Made by a program: the position numbers and the translations under genes
In this document: one piece after another, positions 34,901 through 44,145 of the stretch
How the letters are laid out: every line of letters begins with the position of its first letter
How positions within the stretch are numbered: position 1 is the first letter of the stretch
The notes under the pieces: model-generated
Seen by the model: only the letters and a program-made list of their open reading frames with translations
What the model was told of the DNA's origin: nothing
Database searches by the model: none
Assembly: GCA_017893485.1 (NCBI GenBank)
Contig: CM030362.1
Coordinates: 181,930,175-181,994,174, forward strand
Source: Hemerocallis citrina
Lineage: Eukaryota; Streptophyta; Magnoliopsida; Asparagales; Asphodelaceae
DNA length: 64,000 nucleotides
Reading direction: 5' to 3'

Positions 34901-37192
34901 TGCCTCCCGCTCTTCAAAGCCCTCAGGGGGGCTAAAGGATTTGAGTGGGGGCAGCAGCAACAAGACTCATTCGACCAGCTTAAAGCATACCTTGTCAATC
35001 CACCTCTTCTCAGCAAACCTATACCTGGCGAACCACTCTACCTCTACCTAGCAGCTTCCGAACAGACGCTTAGTGCGGTCTTAGTCAAAGAAGAAGAAAG
35101 GGCCCAGAAGCCCATCTACTACGTCTGCAAAGTACTTCGGGACGCCGAGCTCCGATACCCGAAGATTGAGAAAATAGCCTATGCCCTGGTAATGGCCGCG
35201 AGAAAGCTTCGGCCCTACTTTCAGTCCCATTCGGTGGTCGTTCTTACCGACCAGCCGCTGAAACAAGTTCTTCACAAGCCCGAGGCTTCCGGCCGCCTTA
35301 TGAAGTGGTCGATCGAGCTGAGCCAACATGATATAACTTATCAGCCTCGGACCGCGATCAAGGCACATGCATTGGCCGAATTCATAGTGGAGACCACAAT
35401 CCCTGAGCCCTGCCAAACAGTAAAGGGACCCCCGGTTTGGTCAATTTATGTTGACGGATCTTCTTGCAATGAGGGAAGCGGGGCAGGAGTCATCCTGGCA
35501 GGCCCAGATGACTTCATCCTCCAATACTCCCTCCGTATAAATTTCAAAGCTTCGAACAACGAGGCCGAATACGAGGCGTTAATAGCCGATCTAAGAATGG
35601 CCCGAAATGCAGGGGCACAGTGGCTACAGATCTTCAGCGACTCTCAGTTGGTTGTCAACCAGGTCCTCGGTGAGTATGAAGCCCGCGATGACAGAATGGT
35701 TAAATACTTGGCTAAATTCAAGAGCCTCATGGCGCTGTTTGAAGAGGCCCTCATCCAAAGGATCCCCCGAGAAGAAAATGCTCAGGCCGACGCCCTATCC
35801 AAATTAGCCTCCTCTTCCCTTAAAGGTCTTGAGCAGACCGTATTGATAGAAGTCCTCTTGAAGCCAAGCATAGAGGACGAAACACCTGACTCCGCTGAAA
35901 CATTGCCTGTCCTCCTCGAAGACAACTGGATGAAACCCATTGTCGAATTCTTAAGGGACGGACTCCTCCCTGAAGATCCGAGGGAAGCAAGAAGAATCAG
36001 GACCCGAGCCGAGCGTTTTACTTTAATCGAAGGCATCTTATATAAACGCTCCTTCACCCAGGTGGACGGTCGGCCTTACCTAAGGTGCCTTTCCCCCAGG
36101 CAAGCCGACTACGCCGTGCAAGAGCTCCACGAGGGCATCGGCGGAGCTCATTCTGGGTCCAGGGCTCTAGCGCGCAAAGTGTTGAACTACGGGTATTACT
36201 GGCCCACTCTCCTACGAGACTCCGAACGACACGTTCGGCAATGCAGCTCCTGTCAAAAGTATGCAGACATCCGACGCCTTCCACAAGCACCGCTCACCTC
36301 CCTATCAAGTCCGATCCCCTTCGCTATGTGGGGGATGGATTTACTAGGACCGTTTCCACCAGCCCCCGGACAGGTAAAGTTCCTAGTCGTGGCGGTCGAC
36401 TATTTCTCTAAATGGATAGAAGCCGAGCCCCTGGCTACAATCACCGAGCATAGGGTCGTTCAATTCTTCTGGAAAAATGTGATTTGCCGGTTCGGCGTTC
36501 CCCGAGTCATAGTCACGGATAATGGAACACAGTTCACTGGGGCCGCCTTCCGAGCTTTATGTGAGGACCTCTCCATACAACTCCGATTCTCCTCCGTCTC
36601 CCATCCTCAGTCGAATGGCCAGGCCGAGAATGCCAACCGACAGATTCTTTTGGGCATCAAGAAGAGATTAGACAAGTGTTCCAAAGGACTGTGGGTCGAT
36701 CAGCTGCCAAACGTGCTCTGGAATCACCGCACCACCAAGCGGACCCCAACAGGCGAGAGCCCGTTTAATCTCACCTATGGGTCCGAGGCCCTCATTCCCC
36801 TAGAAGTTGGGATACCCTCTCCTCGTTTGATGGCCTTTGAAGAAGAGTAGAATGCCAAAGAGCTCAGAGCAAGCCTAGATCTGATAGATGAAATCCGAGA
36901 GAGAGCGGCCATACGCCAGCAAGCTTACCGAAGGAGGATCGAGCTAGCATACAACAAAAGGGTCTGCCCAACGGACCTCAAAGAAGGGGATTTAGTCCTC
37001 CGAAAATTGGCCATCTCGTTCCCCGGACAGAAAAGCAAACTGGCCCCGAATTGGGAGGGACCGTACAAAATCTCAAAGGTGATCCGCCCCGGTGCGTACA
37101 AGCTAGAAGATCTCGAAGGCAGAGAAATTCCCAGGACTTGGAATGCCGACCATCTTTTGAAATACCAAGAGAAGGCAACTACGCCTCTCTAA
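31955..37192 (+). pseudogene. Tat gag-pol polyprotein pseudogene
   Basis: One frame carries gag (core about 32336-33080), a CxxH...C zinc knuckle (about 33085-33125), protease (VDNGSSVNIL near 33505), reverse transcriptase (YVDD near 34604), a first RNase H lacking its expected catalytic aspartate (LYLAAS near 35045), an archaeal-type second RNase H (YVDGSS, NEAEYEALI and SDSQLVVNQV from 35446), and integrase (zinc region 36100-36255, then D, D, E at MDLLGPF, TDNGTQF and GQAENANR). The breaks are a frameshift near 32318 in the gag N-terminus, TGA at 33082, TGA at 33277 and TAG at 36848; coding similarity then runs on to TAA at 37190. The gag start is missing with the 5' deletion. The stretch 33305-36850 is open (1181 codons) and includes complete RT and integrase cores. 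Confidence 0.93.
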
Positions 37193-37370
37193 GTAACTCG
37201 AGATGTCGAACCATTCCCTTCCTTTTACTAGTAGTGATTTTTCCTTTCATTTTTTCATTGTAATAACGGCTAGCAACTTTAGAAGCAGCCGATCATTAGA
37301 TATTAATAAATAAAGTTTCTTCATATTTTCACTGCTATTACATCTCTCTGTTTTTAACTCTCTAATCTAA

Positions 37371-38115
37371 CAATGGTTCCGGAGTCCAACACTTGGCTCG
37401 ATTCTACTTCGCAAGTTCGCTCCTAAGCGAACTAGAAGTAGCTCGCCATTCGGAACTGCTCCCACAGCCGTTGAATGGTTCGGAGTCCAACACTTGGTTC
37501 GACTCTACTCTGCAAGTTCGCTCCTAAGCGAGCTAGGGGTAGTTCGCATTCGGAAATGCTCCCACAACCCTAAACTAATCTAACAATGGTTCCGGAGTCC
37601 AACACTTGGCTCGATTCTACTTCGCAAGTTCGCTCCTAAGCGAACTAGAAGTAGCTCGCCATTCGGAACTGCTCCCACAGCCGTTGAATGGTTCGGAGTC
37701 CAACACTTGGTTCGACTCTACTCCGCAAGTCCGCTCCTAAGCGAGCTAGGGGTAGTTCGCCATTCAGAAATGCTCCCACAACCCTAAACTAATCTAACAA
37801 TGGTTCCGAAGTCCAACACTTGGCTCGATTCTACTTCGCAAGTTCGCTCCTAAGCGAACTAGAAGTAGCTCGCCATTCGGAACTGCTCCCACAGCCGTTG
37901 AATGGTTCAGAGTCCAACACTTGGTTCGACTCTACTCCGCAAGCTCACTCCTAAGCGAGCTAGGGGTAATTCGCCATTCGGAAATGCTCCCACAACCTTT
38001 AAACTAATCAAACAAGGGCGCCGAAGTCCGACACTTGGCTCGATGCTACTTCGCAAGTTCGCTCGTAAACGAACTGGAAGAAGCTCGACATTCGGGACCG
38101 CTCCCACTTTAGAAG
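37371..38115. repeat. 214-bp tandem array (about 3.5 copies) downstream of pol
   Basis: The motif CAATGGTTCCGGAGTCCAAC recurs at 37371, 37584 and 37798, with a diverged start at 38013: spacings of 213, 214 and 215. Each unit is two related halves of about 107 bp, and contains the short palindrome AGTTCGCTCCTAAGCGAACT. It lies between pol and the antisense genes. Confidence 0.92.
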
Positions 38116-38173
38116 CCTCGGCACAGCAGACAACAGTCGCAAGAGTAAAACACACGAGTTCGGCAACAACACT

Positions 38174-38179
38174 TTTATT
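38174..38179 (-). terminator. Poly(A) signal of the antisense unit
   Basis: AATAAA on the minus strand, 128 bp past the stop codon of the second antisense frame at 38307. It fits the end of a minus-strand transcript starting near 41700. Confidence 0.5.
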
Positions 38180-38306
38180 GATGAAACAGATGCGGTACAA
38201 AGACAAACACAGCAGGATTACAACTCGTCAAAGAAAAAATTACAATGCCGACTTATTACACTTAACAAAAAAAAGGGGTACACAAAAATTTGCGAAGACA
38301 ACGACT

Positions 38307-39218
38307 TTAGCGCTTTTTTGGAGCCGGAGCGTTCCGCTTCAAAGACACTCGAGAATGACGACGCTTGTCTCCGGAGCGCGACCCCAAGCCAGCGAACTGA
38401 GACGTATCCTCGGCACCACTTCTAGTGGCTACTCCGACGGACGCTCCGCTCGACGAAATTGCCACCGAGCTCTGCGCGTCCCCCGGACTAGGTTGGCCGA
38501 TCCGCTGACGGGTCGCCATCTCATAGAAGGTAATACCCCGCTCACTCTCAGCCCGAGTGCACGACGTGCTTCGAACATTGATCGGCCCTGAATGCGGCTT
38601 AAGACGGGCCACTTCTGCCTCCAACTCCGAGATCCGATCCCGCAACGAGTCGTCCTTGACGTCGACTTCGAAACGTGGGGGTATCGCGGAGTCCGGCACA
38701 CCAGATCGGCTGGCGATGAGGTGCCGAAGGTGGGTGACCTCGATGCTTTTATCCACCGTCGCTCTCTTGAGCGCTTCGACTTCGGCGGTCAACTGTACCT
38801 GTTCGGTCGTCAACTTGGCCACCTCGGCCGTCAGCCCCTCGCCCTCACTCCGAAGCTTCGCCTCTACGGACTGAAGATGTTGTATCTCGAAAAGCAAATC
38901 GTCTCTCTCCGCTGTTATTTTGGGCAAGTTATGACGGATGCACTGAACCCGAATCTCATTACTGAAATCAGTTGGCGAATATTCACCTTCGGGGATAAGC
39001 TCGGCGATCCTGCTTTCCAAACGGCGAATCTCGATATCTCGCCGGCCGAGGACGAGCTGGAGATGGGTCCTCTCGCTTTCAGCTCGGCGCAATCCGAGCT
39101 CGACCTCGTAAAGTCTCTCTCGGCACCTCGCCAGACACAGCCTCGTCGCCCCTAGGCCGACCTCGGCTCGAGCTTCCTCATCCGAGCGCAAAGGCTCGAC
39201 GTCTTGGGCGATCACCAT
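38307..39218 (-). CDS. Second antisense ORF of the Tat element: coiled-coil protein
   Basis: A minus-strand frame of 303 codons starts at the ATG at 39218. The frame is open upstream to 39380, but the extra residues are hydrophobic and unlike the rest, and a CTCTTTGCAG acceptor-like site lies just before the ATG, so 39218 could also open an internal exon. The protein is highly charged, with long heptad-like runs (RRLESRIAELIPEG, SIEVTHLRHLIASR, RDRISELEAEVARLK) over about residues 20-210. Its tail is basic and serine-rich, ending NAPAPKKR. No enzyme motif is seen. It may be made from the same transcript as the frame upstream. Function unknown. Confidence 0.65.
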   Translation of the reverse strand: MVIAQDVEPLRSDEEARAEVGLGATRLCLARCRERLYEVELGLRRAESERTHLQLVLGRRDIEIRRLESRIAELIPEGEYSPTDFSNEIRVQCIRHNLPKITAERDDLLFEIQHLQSVEAKLRSEGEGLTAEVAKLTTEQVQLTAEVEALKRATVDKSIEVTHLRHLIASRSGVPDSAIPPRFEVDVKDDSLRDRISELEAEVARLKPHSGPINVRSTSCTRAESERGITFYEMATRQRIGQPSPGDAQSSVAISSSGASVGVATRSGAEDTSQFAGLGSRSGDKRRHSRVSLKRNAPAPKKR

Positions 39219-39466
39219 AAGCTGCAAAGAGATCGGAGTAATCAGCAAAAACGTCGAACACTGCCGAAGCACCACACTTGGAAAAATTTTCTTTTTTAAA
39301 AACAAGAAGGGAATGTTCGGCAAAAGACAAAAACTTCCGAACATCGACACTTGCAAAAACTTTCTTTTCATTAATGTCAAAAAGTAGCGGTGGCCAGTCC
39401 GCTATTAGGCATTACAGAGTTCGAAAAGAAAAACAAAAAACAAAAACAAGAAAACGAAAGGCGGAG

Positions 39467-41578
39467 TCAAGGCTCGATCTCTTTCCCCGGGCGTCGAGGT
39501 GGGGTAGGGGTTGACTTCGCCGAAGGAGACGCCGCCGCCAGCGGGGTAATCGCGGTGCTGGGGACCTCATCAGTAGCCCCGGCCCCGGCACCGGCTTCGT
39601 CTTCGCCCTCCTCCTCTTCTTCCCCTTCGGACTCAGGGTCGAAGCCCTCGACGTGTCCGGGGAATAGCAGCCACCCCGAGACGTCCACCCCGGGGTACGC
39701 TTCCGACACTCGCGTGAGGGCGGCAGCAAAGGCCTTCGCCATATTCTGCGCGAGGAACCCTTGGGCCTTCTCCAAGGTCGCGTCCTCCGCCGCCTTTACG
39801 GCTGCCGCCTGCGCCGCCTCGACCTCGTCCAACTGCTTGGCCGACCCCTCCTTCTGTCGAAGGAGCTCGCCCTCCAGCCTCTTCACCTTGGCCTCGAGAT
39901 GCTGGTTCCTCGCCGACCTACCCTCATGCTCGACGCGGAGCATGTCGAGCTCGTTCGCCAGGCGAGCTTTTTCGTTCCGAGCTTGGTCGGACTCCTGCTT
40001 CAGCTCCTTCTCTAGAGCTGTCAGCCTCTTGGTGAGGTGGCCGAAGTGAACGATAATCTGCAGCAAAGAAGAGCTAAAAGAGTTAGAAAAAAAATTTTGA
40101 TTCAAGAAATACAACAGACGAGGAGGAGTTTACCGATACCGCCGAACGAGCGATCTCGATCACGTCGTCGCCCTCTCTCCCCGCCTCCATGGCGGCTCGG
40201 TCCTTCGGGGTGGCGAGATGCTTGATGGCCTGCATGCTCGCCAAGGAGTTCCTGAGGAACCCATCGTGCTTCCGAACTTGCCAGTCCGGAATATGGATCC
40301 GCTTGTGCTCCTCCGTCAGGAGCTCCTCGCCCGCCACGGTCAGCGGCGGTGTCGGCATGGCGAGTGCGGCGGCAATGGGGAAATCCCCCACTGGTGCGGG
40401 AGCCGAAGTCCCCGCCACGGTGACGACCGGGTCGTCAAGGATCTCCACCCCCTCGACAGGGCCCGCGATTCTCGGAGCCTTCGAGGTCGAGGGCAGCTTG
40501 GATGCTACCTTCTTGCGCTTCTTCGGCGCCTTACTCGCAAGCCCTGCCCTGAGTGCCAAGACCGCGTCGTAGTCCATGGATTCTGCATCAAAAGCAAAAA
40601 ATTGATTAGCACGTAGAAAACAACAAGGCAATGAGTACGGAAAAAGAAAAAACTTGACGAGAGCCGCGTACTGGGATCTACGCGGCAGAGCCCTCCCTTG
40701 TAGAGGACGTGCTCCGTCAGCTCCCTCCAATCGTACTTCGGCCGGTCAAGGAGGATCCGGACCGCCTCTTCTTCTTCTACTGAGAGCTTCGGCATCGCCT
40801 TCGCCCTCTTTGGCACCCCCTCTACCCAAGCGGAAGGGATCGGCCATGCCTCTCGACTCCGCACGACCAACCATTTCTCTCGCCAGTTCTTGATGGAGTC
40901 GGGGCATATGACGAGCCTGCCGCCGTGCCTCGGAGTCAAGTAATACCGGTACTCCGACTTGTTCCTTTGGTGGAGCCGGTATAACGTCCGAAGCACGTTC
41001 AGCTGCGGCTCGATCCCTGCGGCCTGGCAGTGGAGAACGAACCCATTAATCACTCGCCACGCGTTCGGCATGAGTTGGATGGGGCTGACCCCGAACCAAC
41101 TCACCACGGTAATTGCGAACGCGTGGAGTGGTAGCCGAGCACCGGCGATAAAGGCGTTGACCGGCCAGCAACACATCGTCACTGGCAGCGGTGAGTTCGC
41201 CCTAACCCCGGGGCCCGGCAACATGATTTCGTACTCCTCCGGGATGAAGAAAGATTCTCGGATCACTGCCAGATCCTCCTCACGCAGGATCGACGCCGCA
41301 TCGTCCGCCTCCTTCGTCTCCCTCGCGGCGTTCTCCTCGAAGGACCTCTCCCTCCCATGAACAATCTGCTCGGCCTGATCCTCCGGGAGCTGCCTAACTC
41401 TGTGGAGCCCCGTCAACGGCCCTGGCAGTTGTCCGAACTCCCCCATCCTCTTCGGATCCACAACGATCGAATCCTTGCCGAACACCTTGCCTTTGGTCGG
41501 GGTCGGAGTCGAGTCCTCGACGTCTTCAAGGGAGGGCACGGACCAAGAGACTTCGTCGGAGACAGAAGCTATAGACAT
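39467..41578 (-). CDS. First antisense ORF of the Tat element, three exons (putative gypsy type transposon family)
   Basis: Minus-strand exons are 41578-40672, 40582-40134 and 40057-39467. The introns (89 and 76 bp) have GT and TGCAG ends, and the joined frame is 648 codons without a stop. Residues about 105-300 carry the plant family often annotated as 'putative gypsy type transposon' (Transposase_28-like): FFIPEEYEIMLPGPG, then YYLTPR and CPDSIKNWREKWLVVRS. Exon 2 encodes a classical nuclear-localisation-like PKKRKKV at about 322-328. Exon 3 is a coiled coil (about 455-545) followed by an acidic EEEEEGEDE stretch and a proline-rich tail. A minus-strand TATA box lies 145 bp upstream of the ATG. 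Extra antisense frames are known in Tat-lineage elements; their role is unknown. The intact splice sites and frame contrast with the broken gag-pol. Confidence 0.8.
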
Positions 41579-41722
41579 AATTGATGATAAATTACCTTAA
41601 GAGAGACAGCTGCCGGAAAACTTCGCCTGAACCAAACTCCGACGCCGGAAAAACTCGCCTGAGCACAAGAAACCGTCTGAGCAAAAGAGAGGAGAAATGA
41701 GAAATGAGAGGGGGGGGGGGAG

Positions 41723-41729
41723 ATTTATA
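41723..41729 (-). promoter_or_regulatory. TATA box of the antisense unit
   Basis: TATAAAT on the minus strand, flanked by C-rich sequence, 145 bp upstream of the ATG at 41578. The spacing allows a leader of about 110 nucleotides. Confidence 0.6.
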
Positions 41730-41903
41730 GAGGGGGGCACACCAAACGAGGATAATGGGCTCGTACGACCGGCCCATCTAAACCAAACGACGGAGCGATC
41801 CCAATCGTCGCCTCGCTAACCACAACGAATCATGAGTAGAATTTAATGCGCGACCCGTCTGATGGAAGCCCAGAGGTCACTGCAATTAATGAACGTCCCA
41901 TTT

Positions 41904-41940
41904 GTCAGAGTTGTCAGAGTTGTCAGAGCTGTCAGAGCCA
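41904..41940 (+). repeat. 9-bp tandem repeat GTCAGAGTT
   Basis: Four units of GTCAGAGTT/GTCAGAGCT/GTCAGAGCC stand in a row upstream of the antisense promoter, just before the 58-bp array. Confidence 0.85.
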
Positions 41941-41995
41941 CCAGAAGTTCAAATGGCGCACAGAAAAAACAAACCCCTAAAAACGACAAGTGTAG

Positions 41996-43095
41996 AAGTT
42001 CGGCACTCACTGCCGAGCGTTCGTGACACCGACCTTGTTACGGAGCAAAAATCAAGTTCGGCACTCACTGCCGAGCGTTCGTGACACCGACCTTGTTACG
42101 GGGGAAAAATCAAGTTCGGCACTCACTGCCGAGCGTTCGTGACACCGACCTTGTTACGGGGTAAAAATCAAGTTCGGCACTCACTGCCGAGCGTTCGTGA
42201 CACCGACCTTGTTACGGAGCAAAAATCAAGTTCGGCACTCACTGCCGAGCGTTCGTGACACCGACCTTGTTACGGGGTAAAAATCAAGTTCGGCACTCAC
42301 TGACGAGCGTTCGTGACACCGACCTTGTTACGGGGCAAAAATCAAGTTCGGCACTCACTGCCGAGCGTTCGTGACACCGACCTTGTTACGGGACAAAAAT
42401 CAAGTTCGGCACTCACTGCCGAGCGTTCGTGACACCGACCTTGTTACGGGGCAAAAATCAAGTTCGGCACTCACTGCCGAGCGTTCGTGACACCGACCTT
42501 GTTACGGGGTAAAAATCAAGTTCGGCACTCACTGCCGAGCGTTCGTGACACCGACCTTGTTACGGGGTAAAAATCAAGTTCGGCACTCACTGCCGAGCGT
42601 TCGTGACACCGACCTTGTTACGGGGCAAAAATCAAGTTCGGCACTCACTGCCAAGCGTTCGTGACACCGACCTTGTTACGGGGCAAAAATCAAGTTCGGC
42701 ACTCACTGCCGAGCGTTCGTGACACCGACCTTGTTACGGGGCAAAAATCAAGTTCGGCACTCACTGCCGAGCGTTCGTGACACCGACCTTGTTACGGGGC
42801 AAAAAACAAGTTCGGCACTCACTGCCGAGCGTTCGTGATACCGACTTGTTACGGGGTAAAAAATCGAGTTCGGCGCTCACTGCCGAGCGTTCGTGACACA
42901 GACCTTGTTACGGGGCAAAAATCAAGTTCGGCACTCACTGCCGAGCGTTCGTGACACCGACCTTGTTACGGGGCAAAAAAGTTCGGCACTCACTGCCGAG
43001 CGTTCGTGACACCGACCTTGTTACGGGGCAAAAAACAAGTTCGGCACTCACTGCCGAGCGTTCGTGACACCGACCTTGTTATAGGGTAAAAAACG
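41996..43095. repeat. 58-bp tandem array, about 19 copies
   Basis: The unit starts AAGTTCGGCACTCACTGCC and ends CCTTGTTACGGGGCAAAAATC, with copies at 41996, 42054 and every 58 bp after. Most copies differ at only one or two positions (GGGGC/GGGGT/GGAGC near the end). Each holds the hairpin TCGGCA-CTCAC-TGCCGA. The array lies between the antisense promoter and the polypurine tract. Confidence 0.97.
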
Positions 43096-43470
43096 AGTTC
43101 GGCAGATCGCCAGACTCACTCCTAGCGCTCGCAGCTATGCCGAACTCGCTTTCCTCTCCGGAAAAGCCTGCCGAACTGCATGTGGACCTCGGCCCCCTAG
43201 TCAGCGAGCCCTAGGGGGAGTCTAAGGCGTGATCCAAATGTCTAAGACCCCCAAACAACGAATTGACGCTTCGCGAAGGTAAAGAGGATATCCCCGCAAG
43301 AATACCACATGACCATCAGAGCTCATGAGCGACTCGGAGCTCAATCCACTTGGCAAATCACCTCACTACCCCTTCAAGATTCAAAACCCCCCATTTGAAC
43401 CTCGATACAACTCCGCTAGCCATTAAAACAGTCAAACTACTCCTCAAAGGCCGATTAAATTTAGCCTTTA

Positions 43471-43485
43471 GGAGTGGGGGGCTCG
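43471..43485 (+). promoter_or_regulatory. Polypurine tract of the Tat element
   Basis: GGAGTGGGGGGCTCG abuts the 3' LTR start TGATATGG. The G-rich run is the expected plus-strand primer. Confidence 0.85.
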
Positions 43486-44145
43486 TGATATGGCTAAAAA
43501 TGGGGGTTAATCGGGACCGTCCAAATCAGGTACGAATCTTGAGACTCGGGGGTAAAACGGTAATTTCGCCTACAAAAAGGTCCAAAGTGGATATTGGGTC
43601 TTCTCTCCTTGGACCTAATAACCCACGAATGGATCCACCAACAAGAGGGTGCGGGTTTTAACCCGCTGCGCACCCAATCCAACAAGATAGAATTAGGGTC
43701 CCTGGTTAATCATGATCAACGGCCCTGATGTACGTCTATCTTTTCACTGGGATTTGGGGATTAAATTCCTTATCTGATTACGGGGAATATACCTTATCAG
43801 ATTACATTACTAATCTGTTTACGAGGAGAATATTCCTTATCAGATTACGGGGATTACATTCCTAATCTGTTCTCTAAGATGCCTATAAATACCCCCCATC
43901 CATGTCCATTAAGAGGTAATCAATCTTTCACCAGTTTTGGCGCTCTTTCATAGTCTTCCTGATTACTGACTTGAGCGTCGGAGGGTGCGTCGCCGGGAAC
44001 AACCCCGGTGTCTCGCACTTTTTGCAGGTCTACGGCGGGATCGACGACCGAAGCCCGACGGAACAGGTATACAGGTTTACTATTCAGTTTCCCTAAGGAT
44101 CCACAAATTCATCTGTTTGCCCCCACACCAAATTTAGCGGCAACA
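43486..44145 (+). repeat. Complete 3' LTR of the Tat element (660 bp)
   Basis: It runs TGATATGGC...GCGGCAACA and is followed by the TSD ACTAT. It has a TATA box at 43884, the conserved ACTTGAGCGTCGGAGGG motif at 43969 and a U5 with ACCCCGGTGTCTCGC. It is the only intact LTR of this element, and could promote transcription outward into the flank. Confidence 0.95.
43884..43891 (+). promoter_or_regulatory. TATA box of the Tat 3' LTR
   Basis: TATAAATA in the context GCCTATAAATACCCCCC, about 400 bp into the LTR and upstream of the conserved R/U5 motif. The 5' LTR lost this segment. Confidence 0.75.

Larger units (their letters stand above)
31614..44145 (+). mobile_element. Tat-lineage Ty3/Gypsy element, 12.5 kb, TSD ACTAT
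   Basis: TGATATGGC starts both LTRs. ACTAT at 31609-31613 and 44146-44150 is an exact TSD. Order: truncated 5' LTR, gag-pol pseudogene, 214-bp tandem array, antisense gene unit, 58-bp array, polypurine tract, 3' LTR. Two RNase H domains and an antisense extra gene place it in the Tat lineage. The LTR overlap (341 bp) shows two differences, so the insertion is young. It lacks the primer site and 5' promoter and cannot now complete its own cycle. Confidence 0.93.

Noticed and set aside
38592..41360. Plus-strand frames opposite the antisense Tat genes
   Set aside because: They are shadows of the minus-strand exons, which alone show splice sites, domain similarity and heptad patterns.
41996..43095. 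CRISPR-like array of regular 58-bp repeats
   Set aside because: The units are contiguous with no unique spacers, and the setting is a plant retrotransposon.
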